Shown here piece by piece: positions 1 to 9,581 of a DNA stretch of 10,384 bases. How positions within the stretch are numbered: the first letter of the stretch is position 1; every line of letters begins with the position of its first letter. Under the pieces are notes generated by a model. That model was not told where the DNA came from. It made no database searches and saw only the letters and a program-made list of their open reading frames with translations. Origin of the DNA: Volvariella volvacea V23 (lineage: Eukaryota; Basidiomycota; Agaricomycetes; Agaricales; Pluteaceae); assembly GCA_000349905.1 (NCBI GenBank), contig KB722750.1:306297-316680 (forward strand), in the 5' to 3' direction. Both the position numbers and the translations under genes were made by a program.

Positions 1-200
1 TCCAGGCACAGTTAACAGGCAAGCGGAATATCCAGCCTGCGAAGCCAGGACACTGGTACGAGCCGCACATTGGAAACAGGCTTTCAAGCCTAGTGTGGTC
101 ATGGCTCAAAAATGCGTAACAATGCGCAGTCAAAATTGGCAGATGAAAAAGGTCAGAGTATGCAGATAAATACATTTTCGAACATCTACCGTCCTATGAA

Positions 201-1860
201 TTAGGTTGAAGTCCCACTGAAAGTGGAACTCTCTATGATGAGATTGGTAACCTGAGTGCGGGAGAGCCTATCAACACCCCTATCCTCTATCTGCTTATCA
301 ACTGAGCAAATGAGCTTCAGAGTACTCAAGATAAGCCCCCTTTGGCTGCGTTGCTCGAGAAAGTTGACGAGAAGCTCGAAGCACTCCCGGCCACCGGATT
401 CCCGCACCTCTGCTGTTTCTACGCCATTTAAGTCTGGCACAAGTGTATCTAGGCCTGCATAGCACGTCATAAGTGTTCGTGGCACTGATTACAGTCACAG
501 ATCGCTTACTCTTCGTAGGGGATACGTTCAGGATGGCCAAAACTAGGAAGTGAGAGGAACAGGAGGAACGAAGGAAAGCTGCAGAGTCGAATTTTGTTAA
601 TGTTCTAGTCGCCTTTGAAGCAGTAAAAAAGGACCGGAACACTGTTGTATTCCAATTCCTGAAGCGCGTCAAGGTTAATTGAGTCGATCTGTAGATTGAT
701 TCCTTCTGCGAATTGGGCCAGCTGCTCGAGGAATATCTTACAAGTTTCGTTCAAATAGTAAGGAGGTACGAAGTCCAATGTTATGCGGTCCCTCCCGGCG
801 GTATTCCTGAATTTCACCAAGATTGGACCTGTGTCAATGGGAAAAAGGGTGACTCGGTGTGGTCGAATATTCTCTCGGGATGCGTCATAAAGCAGTTCCA
901 GAAATTGCTTCAAAGACAGGAATACATCCCGCAGAGACTCGGAATCTGCATTATAAAGGGAGTCGACTATGGTGACCTCCTGGAGAGAAGGAACTTGGAT
1001 CATCTGAAGATGAAACCAAACTGGATCCTGGACGGCAAAGCGCTGAAGATTAGAAAGCACTAGGGGTCGAGATGGCAAGGGGATGAAACTGCAAGCCAAT
1101 GATATAGATAGGTCTTGTAGGGCTGGCATACGCTGCAAGAAGTCGTGGCAATCAATAAGATCCAAAAAGGGGGAGTAGAGTGTGGCCTTGGTGACAGTGG
1201 ATAGATTAGAGGGAAGGGATTTGTGCCAACCCTGGGTATACCGTCAAATATCTCCAATTGACGGGGCTTTGGCATCTCCACGAGCTTGATCATCTCCTAA
1301 TCAATCTTGTCACTTTCGGAGACAATCCTTGAAAAGAGCGACCTCCTGAAATAAATTCGTAAGACCTCGAGCGCTGGCGCCGGTACCGTGTTCAGCCACG
1401 AAGGTATCATGTCTGTGGCTAGGAGATGCAAGGTGTGTTCGATGCATGTTGTCTGCGAGGCTGTGTATGTCGCTAAGCTCGGTCCTTCGATCCAGGTCAC
1501 GTGCAATATCAATTTGGCCCACGGAATGCGCTGCGAATGCTCTGAACCTCCCTCTACTGGTAGCCCAGATACGGTTCCATAATGTTGGACAACCTAATCA
1601 ATCTCCCTCCACCTTGCGTAACAATGAGTGACCCGAATCCAGTTATGAGCATTGAGCACTCGAGTCTTGCTGCAACTGGTACTGCTATTTTGCTCAACAG
1701 CATCCGTGATGATGTATTTCAGGATATCGACGACGAGTTCCGGTGGAAGGGTGGATATGGGCAATAAAGAGTTTCTTTGCCGTTGCGGCTCAGCGGTTGT
1801 GCGTTTCAAGTAACAATTTCTGCGTCCAGCTCCGCGATTTGTGTGGCAATACAAGTAGGG
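201..1860 (-). pseudogene. decayed F-box / leucine-rich protein gene
   Basis: F-box proteins of this type act as substrate adaptors of SCF ubiquitin ligases. Reading leftward, there is first a coiled-coil phrase (IATQIAELDAEIVT, about 1853-1809). An F-box core follows (LPPELVVDILKYI ... WIRVTHCYARWREI, about 1755-1597), then a PAPALEVLRIYF stretch near 1360. A long open block runs about 1230-605 with leucine-rich phrases such as MPALQDLSISLACSF and LVLSNLQRFAVQDP. A C-terminal piece (RECFELLVNFLEQRSQRG) lies in 485-201. The order coil, F-box, LRR is that of a large family in Agaricomycetes. The pieces lie in different frames. TGA at 1808-1806 ends the coil, and TAG at 1596-1594 and 1299-1297 break the F-box frame. 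I could not find introns of normal length that remove these with correct phase, apart from a possible acceptor (TACCCAG) before 1230 and an unresolved intron near 600-490. A working gene with unusual introns cannot be excluded. Family call fairly sure, pseudogene status moderate. Confidence 0.6.
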
Positions 1861-2479
1861 AACACCATTCAGATATGCACGATGGTAGTTGATGGGAAAG
1901 CGTGGTCCTATGCCGGCACGTCTGATCGGGAATTGCAGCCCGGGAGCACAGCCAGACTGCACCCACAGTTGGACAAGTTAAGGAACGGTCATGATAGCTT
2001 CAACCACTCTCCGGCCATGTGACACCTTCAATGCCCTCTCTCTACAACATACTCTCCTGAGTCTCTGTTGAGTTGCTTCAGGACACCGCTGTGTCGTTGC
2101 AAAATCAGACGGGGACATCTAGCTGAGTTCTTATCCTCCGCGTGTACGCGGTGGGTGTACCTGCTTTTTCTCGAAGTTTCTATACGACTAGAACACGACG
2201 ACGGCGACGCCTTACGTTGGTGAACATGTTAATGGAGGATCCATTTAACGGAAGCGGTACTAAGAAGCTGTTTTGTGGCTTCCCGTAGTGTCAAGGTAGC
2301 GAGACGATAAAAGGTGGGTGCACTGGGGAGATTCAAGGTCTCCCAATACGGATGTCTCGACGAATAACCCACAGACAAGATACATCACAGGTATACGAGT
2401 GCTTTATGGTGCTGTCAAGGAATCATGCAGCGCCCTACAACCAAGGATTAGCGATGAGTCAACTAAAGGTACTTGATAA
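1861..2479. other. spacer without recognisable gene
   Basis: This stretch lies upstream of the F-box remnant and downstream of the stop of the next minus-strand gene. An open frame on the minus strand continues to about 1962, but its translation upstream of the coiled coil shows no family pattern. A short plus-strand frame (1777-2022) is antisense to it and looks accidental. I see no RNA gene, repeat or clear terminator. Confidence 0.5.
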
Positions 2480-5139
2480 TCACCTCGAAAGCTCTTGTAT
2501 CCCTTGTTCTAGTGCGTAGAAAATCTGAGAGATCCGTGGAATACTATTGCGCCCTTGACTATTCGACATGGAGCAGATATCACTCAGCGGTTCTACCATA
2601 ATCGAACCCCCGTCGTAAAACCCCCCAGCAACCAGAATCATATGCCCTATAGAAGATTTGGCGTTGTTCAACATATAGCGCTCTGAATGCGATACACTCT
2701 CACCAATTACACAAATTAAGAACATCGGAGCACCATTATCCAAGAAGTTCTTGACCGTTCCATCGTGTGGTGCTTGATCACGAAGCGACCATACAATCCT
2801 TTCGTAATCGTGCACCACTTGACCATATACGTCGCCGTCTGGATCCGGCGCTCCAAATTCCAACCTATCTTCGCGTATGACACTTGGGATATTTCTGTGA
2901 AGCCAAAGCACTCGATGTGCAATCCTTTCTCTGGTAGGAGAGGCGCCTGGGCTGCCCATCCAAAACGGTAGATACGTACTCACACACGCATCAAATTGCT
3001 CTGAACGTGCGTCTCGGATAGGAAAGGTGGCTTCCATGCTCTCGCAGAGTCTGTAGCCAACGAAGTAGGCTTCGTGGGGTCGGGGGACAGGCTCGTCGTA
3101 GTAAGAAAGAAATGTGCGAAAGGCCTCATGTAACAGCGACAACGAACGACCTTTCATATTGATTCGATGGACGTTTAGGGTGGCGATTTGGATTGGTCTA
3201 GATGATGCACGATGTTCCGCGACGGTCGTCATGAGCCTGTCGAGGTGGTCGAACATCGTGTTGCACGTTTCGGAGTTTGACCCTATAACTCAACTCAGCT
3301 CCAATATGAGACAGATCACGAGAGTACCGGTACTCACTCGTATTCTCGGGCATGTCCTTTGTTATGGATAGGCGCTCCCTGAGGCGATGAGGGTCGACTT
3401 CCACGTTACGGAGAATACAGCTAATCAAGGAGTGCCACATCCGAAACGTCTCCTGAAGCGAATGAGTCAATTCCGAGCCAGAGACGAACGCTAACGATTC
3501 CACCTGCTCGATATGATCTGGGATTAGCCTCTCAAAGGTATCGACAGAGCGCCAAACTTCCTTCTTCAACTCATCGTCCACGTTAATATCGGCTGTCAAA
3601 GTGTAGAGCCATTCTGGGGGAGGGGTGGTCGATGTAATTCCAACCATTACTGCGGGACTAGGGTACAGGGGGTAGAGTTGGACTAGGTACCAATGCTTCA
3701 CATAGATCTGAGCATCGATCATACACCGATCTTTGTTCGTCAGCATTCTCTTGGTTTCGCCAGTATTCATAAACGCAGAATCGAACAGTATTCTGAAGCA
3801 CGATCCGACCTTCTGGTGTTCTAATCCCTAGTCCATCTCGCTCGCCCATGCATACCGTGGCCTTGCTGCTAACATCGGTTTCTCTTGTTCGTGCTCAGGG
3901 ATCGTTTTCAGAGATTGCCATATTTAAAGAAGGTCTAACACATGTGTTCCTACCAAATTTTCTAGGCTCATCGCCCTTCATGCCGCTCGACTGACAAGTG
4001 CGTCTCTGTATAGATCGAAATGTATAGATATTTCGATCAAAGGTGGCAAAAAAAAAATAGGACTAATCGAAGCATTCCGCACAGCCCCAACTCTCGGACT
4101 ACATCTTACCACTTTCAAACACTGGCTCAGCCCAAGACTACGGCAGAGTACCAGCGTCATTGATTTCCGCATCACCGAACCAGACGGTGGTGTATGTGCG
4201 AGCGCCATCCATACCATACCAGCCAGGTCTGGCTCCAGAGCGATCAGCGATAATCGAAAATCTCCAACATCGAGGTAACGCCAAGTCATGAAGAGGGTAT
4301 TACGCAGCTTACTTTGTAATATCTCCATCGCGTCTTTTCCTCCAGCATCAAATGCAGGATTACTGTAGAAAGGAACTAGTATACGTACAGTTGCAAGTAA
4401 CCTATGGGGCAGACTTACTTAGTATGTCCTTGACTGACAACCGCCGCCGCATAAAATGCCCTCAACACGGCATTCATAGATCGCTGGAACATTAAGACAT
4501 TTCCGCCTCACAGCGCAGCCGTGCGGAATGGAGATAGCAGGAACTTCTTTGGCTGAGAACAACAGAGAATCAGTACGAGACGCTACACGGAACATAGAAG
4601 TTACCAACCCCTTAAGGGCACTAGATGATCTGCATTGAGGGAGACGTTCAGGCCAAGCATGGAGCACATACAATGGATAACTACAGAGTGAACCACGAAT
4701 ATATGTGCAGTCAATTTCCTTCGAACTTCAAAGCCTTTAAAGTCTGGCACGGCAGAATACTCGGTGGGATCCACGTCCATCCAAAGTTGTATCTGACATT
4801 GATCCCAGAAGCATGAGTGCATTACTGACAATCCGTCATCAAGATAGGCTACAGCCAATAGGGTGCTTGTACCCGCTCGGCTAGCGACACCATTCAGTAG
4901 GCTATGCACTGACGTCTCAGCGTTATGGCGAATATGGCCTTGGATGATCCTGAGACCGTAATCGTCCACAACTGCGACCTGTGAGAGGGTAAAGACGGTT
5001 GGATTGCTTCGGATGTACGCATATACATGCGCTATACGTGCCCATACCTATGTAAACGAAGAAATTGAGACGGAGGAAGGGATAAAGGGATGAAGAATTG
5101 TATGCGACCGTGTGGTACGGAGTGAACATGCGTTGACAT
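2480..5139 (-). CDS. multi-exon protein of unknown function
   Basis: I do not recognise this protein. The 3' exons are well supported. The last exon, 3282-2480, ends in GIQELSR and stop. It joins exon 3707-3338 across a 55-nt intron (GTGAGT at 3337, TTATAG ending at 3283) in phase 1. Further upstream I read exons 3827-3775, 4005-3954, 4362-4110 and 4483-4419. The introns between the last four join with correct phase (4418-4363 has GTAAGT and CTACAG; 4109-4006 has a poly-T tract), but the 3774-3708 junction is a guess. An exon beginning at 4978 after CTCTCACAG reads VAVVDDYGLRIIQGHIRHNA, but its join to 4483 is unresolved. A first exon 5139-5038 starting at ATG fits in phase 0 and is tentative. 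The translation is globular and helix-rich, with no signal peptide and no membrane segment that I can see. The phrase KLRNTLFMTWRYLDVGDF faintly recalls the middle region of fungal-specific transcription factors. No Zn2Cys6 cluster was found nearby, so I do not assign that. A 60-nt GTAAGC...GGAG segment (4309-4250) may be a further phase-neutral intron. Confidence 0.6.
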
Positions 5140-6000
5140 TGACGACCGCAGAGCGCGGTCCATGTCGAAAGGCAAAATCACGATCCTCATCCCTGCATTT
5201 GATTGTAGTCAGACTGCAAGTTCGAGTTCAATCTTTGGGGTGGTTTGGGCATGGTTCAACCTCTTCGGACAGCCTGACACGGATTAGCTATTATAGCACG
5301 GGACAGAGGCGATACGCACAGTTGACGATTACGGTGACCAAGCTCACTCTACTCTACAGATTCTCCCCTTCTGTGGGCCATACATGTCTCTGCTATCTGC
5401 AACTCGCCTACATGCTTGCACGAACAATGCTGTGCGGGGCATTCTTCCAGGTTCGGTTAGCAGCTCAGGCCGGGGAAAGGATAAATCTCGAAGTCCTTGC
5501 AGTTTGACCGTTGGTGTTTGCGGGAGTCTCGGATGATTTTGCTGACGTTCGACCAAGTCTGCGTCGCGGTCTGGGTGAGAGGTCGTGGCGCCCCCGTCTC
5601 TTCTACTATCCGCGTTCAGTCCAGACGAGGAGGAGGACAGTAAGGTAGCTTCTGTGCTCAATATCACATTATGGAGCGATACAACCCCGATCCGTCAATT
5701 CTAATGCCAGGGACCAATGGCCCCCTAGCATTTGCATTTGGTGCAGTACCACCTTACACAGGTACATCCGCTTCCGATATAGAGCACACGCAACGTATAC
5801 GAGGAACGGTGAATTTGCGATGGGTGGGAACAACCGCTGCAGGTGGCATGCATAAAGGGGCAGACATGGAGGAGAAAAGGGAAAGCGGCAATGCTCGGTG
5901 TTCAATAGTACTTGACCTGGGGAGTTGGACATACAGATGGTTGGCTTGTGACAAACCATGCAAGCATCATGGGAGTGTGCAAAGTTCAGGAGGTTATTAG
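5140..6000. other. no supported gene; ambiguous open frames on both strands
   Basis: A plus-strand ATG frame 5671-6000 (109 aa) is overlapped almost base for base by an antisense open frame (6010-5669). Neither shows a domain. A minus-strand frame 5667-5344 has a polar, serine-rich composition (TLLSSSSSGLNADSRR), as in disordered fungal protein tails. It could be an upstream exon of the minus-strand gene at 2480-5139, but I found no phase-consistent splice chain. I leave the stretch unannotated. Confidence 0.45.
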
Positions 6001-6584
6001 TAACTAGCACGGGTCACCGTTCGTGACTCGAGACCTTGCTTGCCTTTTTTTCTGCTTCCGTATTTACTTTCTGTCATCTTCATTCATCGACATGCATGTT
6101 CTTCAGGTTGTGTACTCTCGTTCACCATTCTTGTGTGTTGGAAGATTGCGCCCCCCGTCTCCGGATTTCAGACGCGAATTTCCAGCAGATCTGTGCACCA
6201 CCTATTGATCTATCATCACTTGACCGCTCCACAACTGCATGTGCGCACACATCTACGGACAACGAATCACGAAGAGGATTTTTGCGTATGTTTACAACTG
6301 TTTACAACTTGCACGGTCGAGGGGTGTTAGGTGACCTTGCTGCTTACGCAAGCAAGGTAACTTTAGTGCGCATTTAGACGATAGCACTGTAAGGGAATAA
6401 TGTGCCAATGTACAGCCATTTACACGCAGCTGTCACAATCAAGAGCATTGAGCGCTGTTTACACAGCTTTTACAGTAAACTGGTGAAACTGCCACGCTCT
6501 TGCCTCGTAACTTGAAACCATACTCTCATCTCGAACATCGTTTTGAACAATCACCCACTGCAATCCTTGTTTTCTACCAGTCTA
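6001..6584 (+). promoter_or_regulatory. probable promoter and 5' leader of the ubiquitin-like-domain gene
   Basis: The stretch ends at the ATG of the plus-strand gene at 6585 and contains no convincing coding frame. It has a pyrimidine-rich run at about 6040-6085, a palindrome at 6331-6361, and repeated TTTACA words. Three of these are complete TGTTTAC motifs, at 6289-6295, 6299-6305 and 6456-6462. TGTTTAC is the reverse complement of GTAAACA, the core recognised by forkhead factors. Function as a promoter is inferred from position. I see no convincing TATA or CCAAT box. Confidence 0.45.
6331..6361. repeat. inverted repeat / potential operator or hairpin
   Basis: Arms GTGACCTTGCT (6331-6341) and AGCAAGGTAAC (6351-6361) pair at 10 of 11 positions around a 9-base spacer. 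The palindrome lies about 224 bp upstream of the ATG at 6585. It could be a site for a dimeric regulator or a leader hairpin. Only the symmetry is seen directly. Confidence 0.5.
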
Positions 6585-8540
6585 ATGGAAAATTTACTAT
6601 CTACCAACACCCAAGGCCAATGTCGCAGTACAGTTGGCGACCAACAACCCACACCTGATAATCAGCCGCGCATGGAAGCCAGGTTTCGTAGCCACTCTCT
6701 GCAAACACCCAGACTCGGCCGCCGTAAACGGGAGAATGGGATTGAGGAAGTTGACGAAGGGAGTCCCGGTGAGTCCGATTTTCACAGCTACACGCACAGC
6801 TCAACTCAGGTTGTAGAGGTAGTGCGGACAGAAGACGACCCAAATGATAAGGATCGTCGCCAGAAGCGGATACGAACGTCACTCGCACAGTTCTTTCCTG
6901 GTTCCACAGTTATAAACAAAGCTTCAATCATCAACGTTGTCGGCAACGTTCATCTGGCTTTGCGGGATCAAGGCAAATACCCCTTTGTTTTTCAACTAGA
7001 CACATAGGATTTATTGAAACCCGTCGATTTTTCAGATAAATATTGTGACATCTGCATGCAAGACGCCGGGACGTCGAACGCTGAGGCCACAACCACTGCC
7101 CTTCCGGGACCCACTGCGACGGCTCATCAGTCCGCACCACCCGGGACTTCTCGCCTAGTTCAAGGGATTGCGCATGGCACCCCCTTTCTCAATTTCGGCG
7201 CATCGGTCGCCGAAGCAGTTCCCACTCTAGAGGCCACTGCGAATGATGTTATCGAAGGCTTGATGAAAATTATAAGTGGTATCAAGGTGAACACCAATCA
7301 TTTAGTTTATTACCTTTGCTAACCTATGAGTCGCTTCGGCACAATTCCTAGAATAAGCAAGATGTCCTTCGTCTAGAATTAAGGATTGACAGCATACGAT
7401 CCATTTTATGCGTGATATCTGGTAGTAGAGGAGACAATGACGAGTTTCAAAGCATGTTATTGGAGTAAGCCGTTTGACTTTTGTCTTTTTGTCGATCTCC
7501 CTGATCAGCGTCGTTTCTTATGTGCTCAGTCAATTGATAAACGTGCGGAGGGAACTAGATGACTTAGTCAAGCGCCCCATATATCAATACAGTGCAGTTG
7601 CGCAGGATATCGCCGACTGCCGTGCCGCTGTAGACCACCCTCTCCATAAATTTGGCGTAGGTATTTCAACGTTTCCAGTGATGCTTATTGCTGATCAATC
7701 CTGTAGGCGATAACGAGCACACACGGGGAGCTCGCCACTAGGGAACTGCAGGGCCAGGTTGACCGGCTCGGTGAAATGCTCAGTGAGCATAGGTCCGAAA
7801 CCCGGGATCATCTTGCAAAATTTGAGTTCATGCTACAAGTTCTGTTAAAATCCGTTAACATGCAAAACCCGACATTGGAAATGATGGGATGGATAATGCT
7901 CGAAGATGCAATAGGAAATAAATTCCAGATCCCGATGTGTATGGCCACATCACTCCAGGTATGTATATGCCACTTGGTTAGTGGGCCTTTTCTTTATGAT
8001 GACATTTGTGCTCGTGGCTTTGGTTAAGCAATTTATCGGTGCAATTGGAGTGGTGTTTAATGGAAGTAACCGACGACAAGAACATGGAGTGTTGCAACAA
8101 TGGGTGGAAGCTAGTCTGTTTGATTTATGCATTGATATGGGAAGGCAAGTAGTTGAAATCACAAGTGATGATGATTTTTTGTCTCTTGTTAAGCCTGGCA
8201 TTACTGTTGTGATGAGGGTTATAGTTGCTCAGACAGTGTGGTTTGGTCAGCAGAAGTTCAACTGTCCATTGTGCAAGACACCACATAGTATCAAAAACCA
8301 AGAGGATTCAACAATTTTATGGTGTGTATTTGATTACTATTATTAGAAGTATTTGTATATTTACATTCTAAAAGCCATCGATGTAATAAAAAGTTTCAGA
8401 TTACAGAATCTGACATTAACTCAACCAAAGAAACAAAAATACAAGAAAAATTGAGAAGAATGAATATAGACAAGAACCTTAAGATAATTAAAAATGTTCA
8501 TGTTAAATATACAGTAAGTAATAGAGCATATTGGTCATAG
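6585..8540 (+). CDS. helical-bundle (MLKL-NTD/HeLo-like) plus ubiquitin-like-domain protein
   Basis: Hand-built model with seven exons: 6585-6972, 7036-7286, 7352-7464, 7530-7656, 7707-7958, 8029-8321, 8375-8540. All phases agree and the total is 1590 nt, 529 aa plus stop. The ATG at 6585 is the first in the frame. Residues 1-100 are polar with basic clusters (GRRKRE, RRQKRIR) that could be nuclear signals. Residues 103-124 carry FFPGSTVI...NVVGNVHL. About 177-345 is helical, with coiled-coil character (FLNFGASVAEAVPTL, QDVLRLELRID, VRRELDDLVKRP), resembling the N-terminal four-helix bundles of fungal STAND/MLKL-like proteins. About 355-450 is a fungal ubiquitin-like domain (DAIGNKFQIPMCMATS ... 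VKPGITVVMRVIV). C456PLC459 and C475HRC478 form a zinc knuckle pair with 15 residues between. The first intron has a GC donor. The intron at 7287-7351 has a GCTAAC branch site. The acceptor for the fourth exon could instead be 7508. A GTAAGT at 8514 could extend splicing. A role in cell signalling or immunity is inferred from the family. Confidence 0.8.
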
Positions 8541-8637
8541 TGTTACCATTAGCAATGTTTTTGTTTGGGTAATAGGTGGGTTATTTAGCTTCTTGATCAA
8601 CATTATGAATTCTGAGTTGTGCTTTATTTCTCAGATT
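8541..8637. repeat. 3' flank with a degenerate array unit
   Basis: This is AT-rich sequence just after the stop codon. From about 8587 the words CTTCTTGATC, TTCTGAGTTG and TTATTTCTCAG follow the order of the 62-bp unit found to the right. It therefore appears to be a decayed first copy of the array. No canonical AATAAA downstream of the stop was seen. Confidence 0.45.
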
Positions 8638-8913
8638 GTGAGTTGTGCCAGATTTTGAATGGCTTGATTGATTCCCACAACTATTTCATCTCAGGAAGTG
8701 AGCTGCTCCACATTTTGAATGGCTTGATTGATTCTCACAACTGTTTTATTTCTTAGTCTGTGAGTTGTTTGACATTTTAAATGGCTTGATTGATTCTCAC
8801 AACTGTTTCATCTCTCAGGAAGTGAGTTACTTCACATTTTGAATGGTTTGATTGATTCTCATAACTATTTTATCTCTCAGAGAGTGAGTTGCTCCAGATT
8901 TTGAATGGCTTGA
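8638..8913 (+). repeat. 62-bp minisatellite, left block (units 1-4 and half of unit 5)
   Basis: Units begin with GTGAG at 8638, 8698, 8760, 8822 and 8884. The spacings are 60, 62, 62 and 62 bp. Shared core words are TTTTGAATGGCTTGATTGAT, CACAACTGTTTCATCTCTCAG and GTGAGTTGCTCC. Unit 5 is cut after CTTGA at 8913 by the LTR element and continues at 9677. A three-base linker between the final CAG and the next GTGAG varies from unit to unit. In units with a TTT linker, TTGTGAG can pair with the CTCACAA of the same unit. No CpG dinucleotide occurs in the consensus. Confidence 0.95.
8909..8913. repeat. target-site duplication, left copy
   Basis: CTTGA directly precedes the TG of the element. The same five bases follow its final CA at 9672-9676. 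Confidence 0.85.
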
Positions 8914-9515
8914 TGTCAGGGCTCGTAAGAGCCCTCGACATAAACGCCCGATATTCTGACGCCCACCAAGCGCCTATATCCCGTCAACAAGCGCTCACCC
9001 AGCGTTTACATCCACATTGACGCCCACCAAGCGTCTCGATTATCTCATTTTCCTTTTCCTTCTTCCTTTTCTATACACCTCTTTTCATTATATCTTCGAT
9101 ACATAATACGCATTACCCCATTTTCCCTTTTACTCATCATCATCACCTACATACATCCGCTTACCCATACCCTATACCCTCATTTACGCAAACCTACCTC
9201 ACTTCCTTCATCTCTGTTTCCCCTTTATGGTATACCCTTTGTTCTTTACTATATCCGACAACTCGATCTTGTTCTAGATGAACATGTGTCAAGTCAGAAG
9301 ATCACTTATGATTTCATATGACTCCGTCCCTTCCCACATTGACTGCGCATGACACAGGCTTACGCGTACATGCCGACCCAGCTTACGCGTCCCCTGGTCT
9401 GTGCGCTACACTCTTCGCTCAGAACTCCCACTTTGATACGTTCTTTCTTACCCCCCCACTTCTCCTCACCCAGGAGATTATATCCCTTTATTTATCTTTA
9501 TTTATCTTCAAGTAG

Positions 9516-9523
9516 TATATATA
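9516..9523 (+). promoter_or_regulatory. TATA-like box inside the solo LTR
   Basis: TATATATA lies about 150 bp before the right end of the LTR, downstream of a pyrimidine-rich stretch. If the LTR is oriented left to right, this is where a U3 promoter would place its start site. The LTR orientation itself is not proven. Confidence 0.4.
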
Positions 9524-9539
9524 CCATACTGCTCTCGCC

Positions 9540-9581
9540 ACCTATTCCCCAGCTTTAAAGATTCTTCGCTTGGGAATAGGT
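9540..9581. repeat. 10-bp perfect palindrome in the LTR
   Basis: ACCTATTCCC (9540-9549) and GGGAATAGGT (9572-9581) are exact reverse complements around a 22-base loop. They lie just downstream of the TATA-like box and could form a hairpin in the 5' leader of an LTR transcript. Confidence 0.7.

Noticed and set aside
713..1063. Plus-strand frame of 116 codons.
   Set aside because: It is antisense to the leucine-rich block of the F-box remnant, whose translation carries the family pattern.
4601..4673. Minus-strand frame with several cysteines (4673-4419), considered as a zinc cluster of a transcription factor.
   Set aside because: The cysteine spacing does not match CX2CX6C, and the frame conflicts with the better exon 4483-4419.
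5671..6000. Plus-strand ATG frame of 109 codons.
   Set aside because: An antisense frame of the same extent is open too, there is no recognisable motif, and no splice partner was found. It is not distinguishable from chance.
6769..6809. GTGAGT at 6769 with CTCAG ending at 6809 as an intron in exon 1.
   Set aside because: Removing it shifts the frame to an early TGA. The unspliced frame stays open and reaches the conserved-looking motif at residues 103-124.
8029..8346. Stop at 8346 as the true end of the ubiquitin-like-domain gene.
   Set aside because: It leaves a half zinc site and an odd FDYYY end. Splicing 8322-8374 gives a CHRC knuckle and a further open tail, so 8540 is preferred, with retention kept as a finding.
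9358..9390. Two ACGCGT words as cell-cycle (MCB-type) promoter elements.
   Set aside because: Two short motifs within a longer repeated word of an LTR are weak evidence; no gene start lies downstream.
9318..9558. Two overlapping plus-strand open frames of 65 and 69 codons.
   Set aside because: They lie within the LTR, are low-complexity and pyrimidine-driven, and show no domain. LTRs are normally non-coding.
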